From Chloroflexota bacterium (lineage in GTDB: Bacteria; Chloroflexota; Anaerolineae; DTLA01), in NCBI GenBank assembly GCA_014874485.1, contig JADBJK010000031.1, positions 22,532-86,531 on the forward strand: a stretch of 64,000 bases of DNA. The letters run 5' to 3'. Made by a program: the position numbers and the translations under genes. Every line of letters starts with the position of its first letter. Position 1 is the first letter of the stretch. Of this stretch, positions 43,443 through 52,191 are shown one piece after another. Under the pieces are notes generated by a model. That model was not told the origin of the DNA, made no database searches, and saw only the letters and a program-made list of their open reading frames with translations.

Positions 43443-43537
43443 TGTCATTCTGAGGAGCGGAGCGACGAAGAATCTCGCATCAGAGTAAGACGAGGCCGCG
43501 CACATCCAGGCGATGCATCGCTCCACTCAGAATAACA
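43443..43537. repeat. TCATTCTGAG variant of the dispersed repeat
   Basis: TGTCATTCTGAGGAGCGGAGCGACGAAGAATC opens the element in two overlapping parts and CTCAGAATAACA closes it. It separates cysK from cysE. Confidence 0.7.
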
Positions 43538-43596
43538 CAGCATAACTGCGGCTGTGCCATTGGCCGCGCGATTGGATTTCACAGGACGGAGGACCC

Positions 43597-44583
43597 ATGT
43601 TCGCCCGCATCAAAGAAGACATCGCCACAGTATTTGCCAAAGACCCCGCCGCCCGCACGGTGTGGGAAGTGCTGTTCTGCTATCCGGGGCTGCATGCGAT
43701 CTGGCTACACCGCATCGCGCACGCGCTGTGGAAGCGGCGGCTTCACTTTATCGCCCGCCTGGTTTCCCACATCAACCGCTGGCTAACAGGCGTGGAGATT
43801 CACCCAGGCGCCAAGATCGGGCGGCGCTGCTTCATTGACCACGGCATGGGCGTCGTCATCGGCGAGACGACCGAAGTCGGCGATGACGTGCTGCTCTACC
43901 AGGGAGTTGTCCTTGGCGGCACCAGTTCGGAGAAGGTGAAGCGGCACCCGACGGTGGGCAACCACGTCGTCATCGGAGCCGGCGCCATTGTGCTAGGCCC
44001 CATCCACATCGGCGACCGCGCGCGCATCGGAGCCGGGTCGGTAGTCATCAAGTCCGTCCCGCCCGGCATGACCGTGGTGGGCGTCCCGGGCCGCTTCGCG
44101 GAGCCGGAACGCGAGGCCGCGCCCAAGCCCGACCTGGCCCACGGCGACCTGCCCGACCCCGCCCTGAAGACACTGGCCGAGGTTCTGGCGCGGCAAAGCC
44201 AGTTGGAAGAGCGCGTCCGGCAGTTGGAGCAGGCGCTGGCAAGGGCGGAAGGCATCACCCCAGCCGAGGCGAAACGCGAGGGGCTTGACCGGCAGCAGGT
44301 GCTCGCCGCGCTCCAAGACGTGATTGACCCCGAAGCCGGAATCAGCGTCGTGGACCTGGGCCTGATTCGGGACATCATGGTGGACGGCAACCGCGTGGAG
44401 GTCGTGATGACGCTGACCACCGCCGCGTGCCCGCTGGCCGACTACCTCATGGACCAGGTGCGGCGCAAGGTAACCGGCATTCGCCCGGACATCCAGGTGG
44501 ACGTGATGCTCAAAGGCCCCGCCCACAATGGGACGGCCCTGCCCGAACCCGCCGACGCGGGCGCTAGCCCACCGCATCAATGA
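43597..44583 (+). CDS. cysE: Fusion: serine O-acetyltransferase + DUF59/MIP18 domain
   Basis: The protein is 328 aa. Residues 1-175 are CysE of the short EpsC type: left-handed helix repeats with [23 protein letters not shown] (in part) and [11 protein letters not shown] coiled linker ([16 protein letters not shown]) follows. Residues 230-310 form a DUF59 domain ([37 protein letters not shown]) as in SufT, PaaD and MIP18 Fe-S assembly factors. The Cys in TAACPL is kept. The fusion links cysteine synthesis to Fe-S cluster handling. The 3' end overlaps ybaK by 20 bases. Confidence 0.88.
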   Translation: MFARIKEDIATVFAKDPAARTVWEVLFCYPGLHAIWLHRIAHALWKRRLHFIARLVSHINRWLTGVEIHPGAKIGRRCFIDHGMGVVIGETTEVGDDVLLYQGVVLGGTSSEKVKRHPTVGNHVVIGAGAIVLGPIHIGDRARIGAGSVVIKSVPPGMTVVGVPGRFAEPEREAAPKPDLAHGDLPDPALKTLAEVLARQSQLEERVRQLEQALARAEGITPAEAKREGLDRQQVLAALQDVIDPEAGISVVDLGLIRDIMVDGNRVEVVMTLTTAACPLADYLMDQVRRKVTGIRPDIQVDVMLKGPAHNGTALPEPADAGASPPHQ

Positions 44584-45031
44584 GTTGGGCATCCACCGCG
44601 CGGATGAGGTCCTGCGGCGACAGGCGTAGGTTCACCCCGCGCTTGCCCGCGCTGACCATGATCCGCTCGTGGGCCAGTGCGGAGCGGTCCAGGAACACAG
44701 GGAACCGCTTGTCCCGCAGCGCCAGCGCCGAGATGCCGCCAACCTGCAGGCCGGTCAACGCTTCGGCCTCGCGGTGCGACGCCAGGGCCACCTTCTTCTC
44801 GCCCACCGCCGCCGCGACCTTGCGCAGGTCAACTTCGCTGTCGCCTGGAGCGATCACGAGGAAAGGCTTGCCGTTGGGACGCAGGAGCACCAGCGTCTTG
44901 AACACCTCCCGCGCCGGAATCCCCGTAACCTCTGCCACGCCCACCGCCGAGTGGATGTCGGGCGAGAAGGTATAGACCTCATAGGAGACGCCCAGCCGGT
45001 CCAGCAGGCGCATGCTGTTCGTCTTCTCCAT
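44564..45031 (-). CDS. ybaK: Cys-tRNA(Pro)/aminoacyl-tRNA deacylase, YbaK/EbsC family
   Basis: The protein is 155 aa, the family length. Motifs [24 protein letters not shown] in part, [14 protein letters not shown] and [15 protein letters not shown] match YbaK. It removes Cys or Ala mischarged on tRNA-Pro. Its tail overlaps the convergent cysE fusion gene by 20 bp. Its place beside cysteine-synthesis genes may be meaningful. Confidence 0.9.
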   Translation of the reverse strand: MEKTNSMRLLDRLGVSYEVYTFSPDIHSAVGVAEVTGIPAREVFKTLVLLRPNGKPFLVIAPGDSEVDLRKVAAAVGEKKVALASHREAEALTGLQVGGISALALRDKRFPVFLDRSALAHERIMVSAGKRGVNLRLSPQDLIRAVDAQLIDAVG

Positions 45032-45050
45032 GCCGCCCTCCCCGCGGAAT

Positions 45051-46751
45051 CTAGGGCACGTAGTCGGCCAGGATGGAGTCGCCGATGAACTCGCGCAGGA
45101 TAGAGTTGTCGGGAACCAGGTGCGAATCGCAGGGCAGGAACCACTGCAGGAACGCCAGCAGCCGCTTGGCCTCCACGTACTCCAGCGTGCCCGGCTCTAC
45201 CTGCCGCAGCAACGGCTCTGCGAAGGGCTTCAGCACCGCCAACTCGTAGGCCAGCGCCGAGTTGAACATGGCATCGGCGTTCTCCTGGTACGGGAAGATG
45301 CGCACCGCCTCGCTCCGCGTTACGCTGCCCCAGCGGCTGATGGTACTCGCGGCGTTGTAGCCACGTGTGCGGGCATCCCGAACGATGCGCCGCAGCAGGC
45401 GCGTATCGGTGGTCGGGATACGATTGTGGCTGTCCAGGTTCAGTTGTGTCAGCGCCGACACGTAGATGCGGAACACGCTGCTCTGCGGAAGGTCAGGGAT
45501 CAAATCCGGATTCAGCCCGTGAATCCCCTCGGCGATGATGACCTGATCGTCCTTCAGACGCACACGCGGCCCGTCCTCGCGCTTCCCCAGACGGAAGTTG
45601 TAGTGCGGCAGCATAATTTCCTCGCCGCGGAACAATTGCAGCAGGTGCTGGTTCAGCAGCGAGCGGTCCAGCGCATCCAGCGATTCAAAATCGTAGGCCC
45701 CGTGTTCATCCCGCGGCGTCTTCTCGCGGTCCACGAAGTAGTCGTCCATCTCCAGCGTGAACGGGCGCACGCCGTGCGCCAGCAATTGCACCGCCAGGCG
45801 CTTGGAGAACGTCGTCTTGCCCGACGACGTAGGCCCGGCGATGAGCACCAGCCGCACATGGGGGCGCAGGTCGGCAATCTGGTGGGCGATGGCCGCGATG
45901 CGATCCTCGTGGAGCGCCTCGGAGACCAGGACGGCCTCCCGAATGCGGTTGCTCTCCACCGCCTCGTTCAGCGAACCCACGTCGTTGATGTGCAGCAAGT
46001 TCATCCACGTGGTGTGCTCGCTGAAGACGGCAGCCAATTTCGGTGAGTCGCGGTACTCGGGCAAGACTAGCGGGTTCTCCCGGCGGGGAAAGCGCAAGAT
46101 GAACCCAGGCGGGTACGAATGCAGCGCGAATGTCCTCAGATATCCTGTAGAAGGAACCAAGTACCCGTAGAAGTAATCCGTAACACCCCGCAGGCGATAG
46201 ACGGTGAGGTAGTCTTTCGTGCGGTAGCGCAAGAGGCGGACCTTGTCCGTGTATCCCTGCCGCTGGAAGATGGCCTTCGCCTCGTCCAGCGGAAGCCGCT
46301 CCTTGACGATGGGCTCATCCGCCTGAGCGATCTCGCGCATCCGAGCCTCAAGGCGCGCCAGTTCGTCCTCGGTGAGAGGGTCCCGCCCGATGAGGCGGCA
46401 GTACAGCCCCGACAGCGTGAGCGAATGGTCCACCAGCACCTGCGCATCGGGGAAGAGTTCGTGCGCCGCCACGACCAGCAGGAGCGACAGCGACCGCTGC
46501 AGAATGCGCAGTCCGTCGCTCGTTGCCGTCGTCAGGGGGATGACCTCGCAGTCCTGCGTAACCGGCGAGCAGAGGTCGCGGATCTCCCGATTCACCAAAG
46601 CGGCCACGACCGGCGCTTCCTGCCGGCTACAGGCCACCCGTATGAATTCCTCCAGCCGCGTGCCCACCGGGCCTTCGTATGTTCGGCCATCGGGCAGATG
46701 GATTTGAACAGTATCGCGAGGTCGGGCCTCGCGAATCAGAGTTTTCGCCAT
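45051..46751 (-). CDS. TGS domain + uridine-kinase-like P-loop protein
   Basis: The protein is 566 aa. Residues 5-70 are a TGS-like domain (VQIHLPDGRTYEG). Residues 75-250 resemble the ThrRS second additional domain (SLSLLLVVAAHELFPDAQVLVDHS in part). Residues 290-550 are a phosphoribulokinase/uridine kinase domain with Walker A GPTSSGKTT and MDDYFVDREKTP. Such nucleoside-kinase proteins are common in anaerobes; the substrate is not settled. ATG 46751 follows CCAGGAG; the track start at 46889 is rejected as it lacks a ribosome site. Confidence 0.85.
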   Translation of the reverse strand: MAKTLIREARPRDTVQIHLPDGRTYEGPVGTRLEEFIRVACSRQEAPVVAALVNREIRDLCSPVTQDCEVIPLTTATSDGLRILQRSLSLLLVVAAHELFPDAQVLVDHSLTLSGLYCRLIGRDPLTEDELARLEARMREIAQADEPIVKERLPLDEAKAIFQRQGYTDKVRLLRYRTKDYLTVYRLRGVTDYFYGYLVPSTGYLRTFALHSYPPGFILRFPRRENPLVLPEYRDSPKLAAVFSEHTTWMNLLHINDVGSLNEAVESNRIREAVLVSEALHEDRIAAIAHQIADLRPHVRLVLIAGPTSSGKTTFSKRLAVQLLAHGVRPFTLEMDDYFVDREKTPRDEHGAYDFESLDALDRSLLNQHLLQLFRGEEIMLPHYNFRLGKREDGPRVRLKDDQVIIAEGIHGLNPDLIPDLPQSSVFRIYVSALTQLNLDSHNRIPTTDTRLLRRIVRDARTRGYNAASTISRWGSVTRSEAVRIFPYQENADAMFNSALAYELAVLKPFAEPLLRQVEPGTLEYVEAKRLLAFLQWFLPCDSHLVPDNSILREFIGDSILADYVP

Positions 46752-47050
46752 CGGTCTCCTGGATTGATGCGGCGCTACGATGGGCAACCGTTGCCCCGCC
46801 GCAGGATTCCAAGCAAGTATAGTCAAGTGCCGTACGTTCGGCAAACGGAACCGGCAAACGGCTCGGCTTCTGGGAGCGGGGTCTTCCATTCCGTTGCGAC
46901 GCGCCGACTATGGCCGAACCGGCCGCGCGGGGTGCATTTCAGTTTGGGGGGCAAGCCTCCTGCAATGGGCACATCGGAGCAGGACCGTGAGCCGCTCCCC
47001 GCCAACGAAATCCACTTTCGCCGCCCGACGTGCAGCGAAGGGGCTGCTTG

Positions 47051-47136
47051 ACCTCACCTAACCCCTCCCACACCCTCCCCTTTCCTCTCCGCGGGCGGAG
47101 AGGAAAGGGGAGGGCCGGGGTGGGGATAGGTGAGGT
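47051..47136. repeat. 86-bp near-perfect palindrome; only structure in the 46752-47268 gap
   Basis: ACCTCACCTAACCCCTCCC...CTTTCCTCTCCGC pairs with GCGGAGAGGAAAG...TAGGTGAGGT around GGG. It is composed of long CT and GA runs. Apart from this and the signal peptidase promoter, nothing is seen between the TGS-kinase and lepB genes. Confidence 0.8.
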
Positions 47137-47211
47137 AGATTCGGCGCGACAACCTAACGACATTCGGTCATTCTCGCCCAAAAACGGAAACGCACCCATC
47201 GCGCGACGCAC

Positions 47212-47240
47212 TTGCCCGCCGCGCAGAATGGTAGTACAAT
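47212..47240 (+). promoter_or_regulatory. Promoter of the signal peptidase gene
   Basis: TTGCCC, 17 bp, TACAAT, the same hexamers as for the cupin gene. Start near 47247, with a 22-nt leader. Confidence 0.7.
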
Positions 47241-47268
47241 GTGCGAAACTCGCGCTGGAGAGACCATC

Positions 47269-47850
47269 ATGGACGAGATGAGCCCGTCCCCTGGGGATGC
47301 CCCGAACCCCGCCCCCCAAGACCACAGCACCTCGTGGCTGCGCGAGACGGCGGAAACCATCATTCTGGCTGTCGTCCTTTTTCTGCTGTTGCAGTTGGTG
47401 GTGAGGAACTTCCGCATCCAGGGCGACAGTATGCTGCCAACGCTGGAGACCGGCCAGTTCGTGCTCGTGGAGCGCGTGAGTTACCGCTTCTCGGAGCCGC
47501 AGCGGGGCGACATCGTGGTGTTTGAATATCCGCGCGCCCCCCAAGAGGATTTTGTCAAGCGCATCATTGGGCTTCCCGGCGAGACGGTGGAAATCACCGG
47601 CGGGCAAGTGTACATCAACGGCAACTTGCTCGCAGAACCCTATGTCCACGGTCAGCCGACCCTGACATACCGCCCCGTCAACATCACCCTGGGGCAAGAC
47701 GAGTACTTCGTGATGGGCGACAACCGCGCGGCCAGCAGCGATTCGCGCACCTGGGGGCCGCTCCCGCGCCAGAACATCATCGGGCGGGCGTGGCTGTCCT
47801 ACTGGCCGCCGTCGCGCTGGGGCCTGATTCCGCGCGCCGCATATCCATGA
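47269..47850 (+). CDS. lepB: Signal peptidase I
   Basis: The protein is 193 aa. One N-terminal membrane anchor (ETIILAVVLFLLLQLVV), catalytic Ser54 in QGDSMLPTL, Lys97 in DFVKRIIGLPGE and GDNRAASSDSR. It cleaves signal peptides outside the membrane. ATG 47269 is chosen because the promoter places transcription start near 47247, downstream of the track start at 47212. Confidence 0.93.
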   Translation: MDEMSPSPGDAPNPAPQDHSTSWLRETAETIILAVVLFLLLQLVVRNFRIQGDSMLPTLETGQFVLVERVSYRFSEPQRGDIVVFEYPRAPQEDFVKRIIGLPGETVEITGGQVYINGNLLAEPYVHGQPTLTYRPVNITLGQDEYFVMGDNRAASSDSRTWGPLPRQNIIGRAWLSYWPPSRWGLIPRAAYP

Positions 47851-47909
47851 GCGGCGGCTTGCAAAGACATTCGCAACATTGCGAAACCCGTCGCAGGCGT
47901 GCATTCAAC

Positions 47910-48096
47910 TTGCCGCCCGTCCAGCAGCGTAGTATAATACGCTCACGACTCCGAAAGGGGCTCTGGCGAAGGTGCTATCCATCTACACGGTACACGCAGA
48001 TTCAGCCAATCGGGGGATCGCGACAACACAGGCCTGAGGACGTGGGCTACCTGCGCTCTCAGGCCTTATTTGCGCTCTGATCACGGAGAAAGGGAC
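47910..48096 (+). promoter_or_regulatory. Promoter and long leader of the fumarase-Hdr cluster
   Basis: TTGCCG, 17 bp, TATAAT (47933-47938); start near 47945, so the leader is about 150 nt. A 9-bp hairpin AGGCCTGAG/CTCAGGCCT (48030-48066) followed by TATTT sits just before the ribosome site of the first gene and may attenuate expression. Confidence 0.65.
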
Positions 48097-48942
48097 ATGC
48101 GAGAAATCCATTACAACACCATCGTTGAAGCCGTGGAACGGCTCTGCATGGAATCCAACTACTTCCTGGGCGACGACGTGCTTCAGTCCGTCCAGAAAGC
48201 CCTGGGGCGCGAAGAATCGCCGACGGGGCGCGAGATTCTCCGGGAAATCCTGGAGAACGCCCGCATCGCCCGTGAGGACGAGATGCCGCTGTGCCAGGAC
48301 TGCGGGTACACCGTCGTGTTCGCGGACATCGGCCAGGACGTGCACATCGTCGGCGGCGACTTCAACGAGGCCATCGCCGAAGGGACGCGGCGCGGCTACA
48401 TCAAGGGCTACCTGCGCAAGTCGGTAGTCGCTCACCCGTACTCCAGCCGCATCAACACAAAGGACAACACGCCCCCGGTCATCCACGTCCGCATCGTGCC
48501 GGGCGACAAGTTGCGCCTCACCGTGGCCCCCAAAGGCGGCGGCAGCGAGAACATGAGCGCCCTGGGCATGCTGAAACCCGCCGACGGGCGCGAGGGCGTC
48601 ATCAAGTTCGTCGTGGAAACCGTCCGCAAGGCGGGGGCAAATCCCTGCCCGCCCATCATCGTGGGCGTGGGCATCGGCGGGACGGCCGAGCAGGCCATGC
48701 TCCTGGCCAAGCGGTCGCTCCTGCGCGAGGTCGGCCAGCCCAGCGAGGACCCGGAAGATGCCGCGCTGGAAGCCGACATCCTCACCCGCGTCAACAAACT
48801 CGGCATCGGGCCGCAGGGCCTTGGCGGCCGCATCACGGCGCTGGCCGTCCACGTGCTGAGCCAGCCGTGCCACATCGCGAGTTTGCCGGTGGCCGTCAAC
48901 ATCCAGTGCCACAGCGCGCGGCACAAGGAAATCGTTCTGTAG
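48097..48942 (+). CDS. Class I fumarate hydratase alpha subunit
   Basis: The protein is 281 aa. Fe-S ligands are in PLCQDCGYTVVF and in SLPVAVNIQCHSARH, the TtdA/FumA N-terminal domain pattern. With the beta subunit it hydrates fumarate to malate with a [4Fe-4S] cluster; tartrate dehydratases share the fold. ATG 48097 follows GGAGAAAGGG. It is first in the cluster leading to the Hdr and fumarate reductase-like genes, so fumarate is the likely substrate. Confidence 0.9.
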   Translation: MREIHYNTIVEAVERLCMESNYFLGDDVLQSVQKALGREESPTGREILREILENARIAREDEMPLCQDCGYTVVFADIGQDVHIVGGDFNEAIAEGTRRGYIKGYLRKSVVAHPYSSRINTKDNTPPVIHVRIVPGDKLRLTVAPKGGGSENMSALGMLKPADGREGVIKFVVETVRKAGANPCPPIIVGVGIGGTAEQAMLLAKRSLLREVGQPSEDPEDAALEADILTRVNKLGIGPQGLGGRITALAVHVLSQPCHIASLPVAVNIQCHSARHKEIVL

Positions 48943-48963
48943 ACGAGCGGAGGGCTGTGGACG

Positions 48964-49512
48964 ATGAAAATACACACACCGTTGACCGATGACGTTGTCG
49001 CCAGCCTGCGGGCTGGGCAGAAGGTGCTCATCTCGGGCACCATCTACGTGGCGCGAGACGCCGCCCACAAGCGAATCGTAGAGGCCATGGACGCGGGCGC
49101 GCCACTCCCGCTGGAACTCCAGGGGCAGATCATCTACTACATGGGCCCCGCGCCTGCCAAGCCCGGCCAGCCCATCGGCTCCGCAGGCCCCACCACCTCG
49201 TACCGCATGGACCCCTATACGCCGCGCCTGCTGGCTGCTGGGCTGAAGGGCATGATCGGCAAGGGCAACCGCTCCCAGGCGGTCAAGGACGCCATACGGC
49301 AGTACCGCGCTGTGTACTTCGCATCCACAGGCGGCGCGGGCGCGCTCATCGCCAAGTCGGTGAAGAAGGCCGAAGTCATCGCCTACGAAGACCTGGGGGC
49401 CGAGGCGCTGTGGAAACTTGAAGTGGAAGACTTCCCCGCTACCGTCATCAACGACATCTACGGAGGCGATGCATACGAAGATGGCGTGCGTCAGTACGCC
49501 ATCCCAGACTAG
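48964..49512 (+). CDS. Class I fumarate hydratase beta subunit
   Basis: The protein is 182 aa. ISGTIYVARDAAHKRI, GPTTSYRMDPYTPRLL and FASTGGAGALIAK are diagnostic of the TtdB/FumA C-terminal domain. It carries the catalytic substrate-binding part and starts 21 bp after the alpha subunit. Confidence 0.92.
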   Translation: MKIHTPLTDDVVASLRAGQKVLISGTIYVARDAAHKRIVEAMDAGAPLPLELQGQIIYYMGPAPAKPGQPIGSAGPTTSYRMDPYTPRLLAAGLKGMIGKGNRSQAVKDAIRQYRAVYFASTGGAGALIAKSVKKAEVIAYEDLGAEALWKLEVEDFPATVINDIYGGDAYEDGVRQYAIPD

Positions 49513-49524
49513 TCTGGAGGCGCC

Positions 49525-49932
49525 ATGCGAATCCAACTGTCGGCCACGAAGGTCCACAACGACTTCATCCGCAAAGTGGAGGATATGAGCGGGCAGGACC
49601 TGCTCAAGTGCTACCAGTGCGGCGAGTGCTCCGCGGGATGCCCCGCCGCCTTCGCCATGGACATCCTGCCCAACCAGGTGATTCGCCTCCTGCAACTGGG
49701 CGAGCACGAGGCGGTGCTCAAGTCCAAGACCATCTGGCTCTGCGCGGCGTGCCAGCAGTGCTACACCCGCTGCCCCAAGGGCGTGGACCTGTCCCGCATC
49801 ATGGAGGCCGTCCGAGACCTGCTGATGCTGGAACACGGCGACCGCATCGTCATAGAGAAACTCCCCGCCGAAACGCTTGCCGAGTTCCCCCAGCAGGCGT
49901 TCATCAGCGGGTTCCGGAAGTACACAGCCTAG
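49525..49932 (+). CDS. hdrC: HdrC-like 4Fe-4S protein, module 1
   Basis: The protein is 135 aa. Two clusters: CYQCGECSAGCP and CAACQQCYTRCP. HdrC passes electrons from HdrA to HdrB. It begins 12 bases after the fumarase beta stop. The normal length for HdrC is 150-200; this one has a short N-terminus. Confidence 0.88.
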   Translation: MRIQLSATKVHNDFIRKVEDMSGQDLLKCYQCGECSAGCPAAFAMDILPNQVIRLLQLGEHEAVLKSKTIWLCAACQQCYTRCPKGVDLSRIMEAVRDLLMLEHGDRIVIEKLPAETLAEFPQQAFISGFRKYTA

Positions 49933-49952
49933 CGCGACGGTGAGGTGCGGGC

Positions 49953-50822
49953 ATGAGAATTCCCTACTATCCCGGCTGCACTCTCAGCACCAAGGCAAAG
50001 GGATTTGACCAGGCGGCAAGGCAGTCCTTCGCCGCACTTGGGATAGAGTTGGCCGAACTGAAGACGTGGAACTGCTGCGGCGCGACCTTCCCACTGAGCC
50101 GCGACAACCTGCTGGACCTGGCCGGCCCCGTGCGCAATCTGGTCAGCGCGGCGGCCGAGGGCGACAAACTGGCCGTCGCGTGCTCCACCTGCTTCAACGT
50201 TTTGAAACGATCCAACCTCGTCATGCGCAACGAGGAGGACAAGCGGGAGAAGATCAACTTCTTCATTGAGGCCGACTACGCGGGCAGTGTGCAGGTGCTC
50301 CACCTGCTGGAAATCCTCCGCGACGAGGTGGGCTGGGACAACCTGGCGAAAGCCGTGAAGAAGAACCTGGCCGACCTGTCGGTAGCGCCCTACTACGGCT
50401 GCATGTTCCTGCGCCCGCCCAAGGAGATGGGATTTGACGACCACGAAAACCCCCAGATACTGGAGAACTTCATCCGTGCGCTGGGTGCCCAGGTAGCCGA
50501 CTATCCGCACCGCGCCGAATGCTGCGGCAACTACATCGCCGCCTTTGACCTGGAAACGACGAGGGAAATGTCCTACCTCATCCTGGCCTCGGCCAGGAAG
50601 GCGGGCGCGGACCTGATCGTAACCAGTTGCCCGCTGTGCCAGTTCAACCTGGACCGGTGGCAGCAGGACCTGGCCATGAAACACGGCGGGTTCCGTCCCA
50701 TTCCGGTCCTGTACGACACGCAACTGCTCGGCATCGCGCTTGGGCTGGACACGACAACGTTTGACCTGGACAAGCACTACGTGGACCCCAGGCCGGTTCT
50801 GGCCGAGAAGGGGCTGATCTAG
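49953..50822 (+). CDS. hdrB: HdrB-like protein with two CCG domains, module 1
   Basis: The protein is 289 aa. Each CCG domain is seen: YYPGC...WNCCGA...CSTC, then YYGC...AECCGN...CPLC. HdrB uses noncubane [4Fe-4S] clusters for disulfide or related reactions. In bacteria its disulfide partner is not known. It lies between hdrC and the split hdrA genes. Confidence 0.9.
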   Translation: MRIPYYPGCTLSTKAKGFDQAARQSFAALGIELAELKTWNCCGATFPLSRDNLLDLAGPVRNLVSAAAEGDKLAVACSTCFNVLKRSNLVMRNEEDKREKINFFIEADYAGSVQVLHLLEILRDEVGWDNLAKAVKKNLADLSVAPYYGCMFLRPPKEMGFDDHENPQILENFIRALGAQVADYPHRAECCGNYIAAFDLETTREMSYLILASARKAGADLIVTSCPLCQFNLDRWQQDLAMKHGGFRPIPVLYDTQLLGIALGLDTTTFDLDKHYVDPRPVLAEKGLI

Positions 50823-50832
50823 GAGACGCACC

Positions 50833-52191
50833 GTGGCGGAACACGAGACGCCCATCACAAGGGTTCTCATCATCGGGGCCGGTATCGCCGGAATACAGGC
50901 GGCGCTGGACATCGCCAACTCCGGCTACGAGGTCGTGCTGGTGGAGAAGGAGCCATCCATCGGCGGGCGGATGCTCCAACTGTCGGAGACCTTCCCCACC
51001 CTGGACTGCGCCCAGTGCATCCTCACGCCGCGCACCGTGGAAGCCGGCCACCACGAGCGCATCCGCCTCATGACCTTCTCGGAGGTTACCGACATCACGG
51101 GCGACATCGGCCACTTCACCGTAACGGTGCAGCGGAAACCCGCATCGGTCAACTGGGACGTGTGCACGGGGTGCGGCCTGTGCCAGGAGAAATGCCCTAC
51201 CAAAGTCGCCTCGCCCTTTGACCGAGCGATGGGCAAGCGCAAGGCCATCTACACCCTATCGCCCCAGGCCGTGCCCAACAAGCCGGTCATAGACCGCGAG
51301 GCGTGCACCTGGTTCACGCGCGGCAAATGCCGCCTCTGCGAGAAGGTCTGCCCCGTCCACGCCATAGACTACGAGCAGCAGGCCACCACCACCCAGGTGG
51401 AGGTCGGCGCGGTCATCATCGCCACGGGGTACACCCTGTACAGCCTGCAGAACCTGGGTGAGTACGGGTATGGGAAGATCCCCGACGTGGTGGACGGCCT
51501 GGCATTTGAGCGGTTGCTATCGGCATCGGGCCCCACGGCGGGCAAGGTCCGGCGCCCCTCGGACGGCAAGGAGCCCAAGCAGGTGGTGTTCATCCAGTGC
51601 GCCGGCTCGCGCGCGCCGGAAACCGCCATGCCCTACTGCTCCAAGATTTGCTGCATGTACACGGCCAAACACGCCATGCTGTACAAGCACCGGGTGCACG
51701 ACGGCACGGCCTACGTGTTCTACATAGACGTGCGCGCGGCAGGCAAGCGGTACGAGGAGTTCTACCACCGCGCCACCGAGGAGGACCGCGTGATCTACGT
51801 CCGCGGCAAAGTGGCGCGGGTGTTCCGCGACGGCGACCAGGTGGTCGTCTGGGGCGCGGACACGCTGAGCGGGGCGTCGGTGGAAGTCGCGGCGGACATG
51901 GTGGTGCTGGCCCCGGCCATGGTCCCGCACCCCGAGACCCAGCGACTCGCCGAGATGCTGGGCATCCCCGCCAACGAGTACGGGTTCCTGCTGCCGCTGG
52001 ATGACAACATCCTGCCCGTGGAGACGACGCGCCCGGGCGTGTTCCTGGCAGGGGCGGTTACCAGCCCCAAGGACATCCCGGAGACTGTGGCCCAGGCCAG
52101 CGCCGCCGCGGCCAAAGTCCTGTCGCTGTTCGCCCAGTGGAGCGGCGTCCCCCAGGCCATGGAGACCCCCGTCGGAGCGGAGGCATCATGA
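50833..52191 (+). CDS. HdrA-like N-half flavoprotein, module 1
   Basis: The protein is 452 aa. The FAD motif VLIIGAGIAGIQAALD, the HdrA cysteine segment FPTLDCAQCILTPRT and an inserted ferredoxin (CTGCGLCQEKCP, CRLCEKVCP) are seen. It lacks the C-terminal ferredoxin of complete HdrA. It corresponds to the first half of the fused HdrA at 55415. Start GTG 50833; the stop overlaps the next gene at ATGA. Confidence 0.88.
   Translation: MAEHETPITRVLIIGAGIAGIQAALDIANSGYEVVLVEKEPSIGGRMLQLSETFPTLDCAQCILTPRTVEAGHHERIRLMTFSEVTDITGDIGHFTVTVQRKPASVNWDVCTGCGLCQEKCPTKVASPFDRAMGKRKAIYTLSPQAVPNKPVIDREACTWFTRGKCRLCEKVCPVHAIDYEQQATTTQVEVGAVIIATGYTLYSLQNLGEYGYGKIPDVVDGLAFERLLSASGPTAGKVRRPSDGKEPKQVVFIQCAGSRAPETAMPYCSKICCMYTAKHAMLYKHRVHDGTAYVFYIDVRAAGKRYEEFYHRATEEDRVIYVRGKVARVFRDGDQVVVWGADTLSGASVEVAADMVVLAPAMVPHPETQRLAEMLGIPANEYGFLLPLDDNILPVETTRPGVFLAGAVTSPKDIPETVAQASAAAAKVLSLFAQWSGVPQAMETPVGAEAS

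Noticed and set aside
47051-47136. 86-bp palindrome as an origin or riboswitch
   Set aside because: It consists of simple CT/GA runs, has no AT-rich part or DnaA boxes, and lies upstream of the lepB promoter; a dispersed repeat or terminator is more likely.
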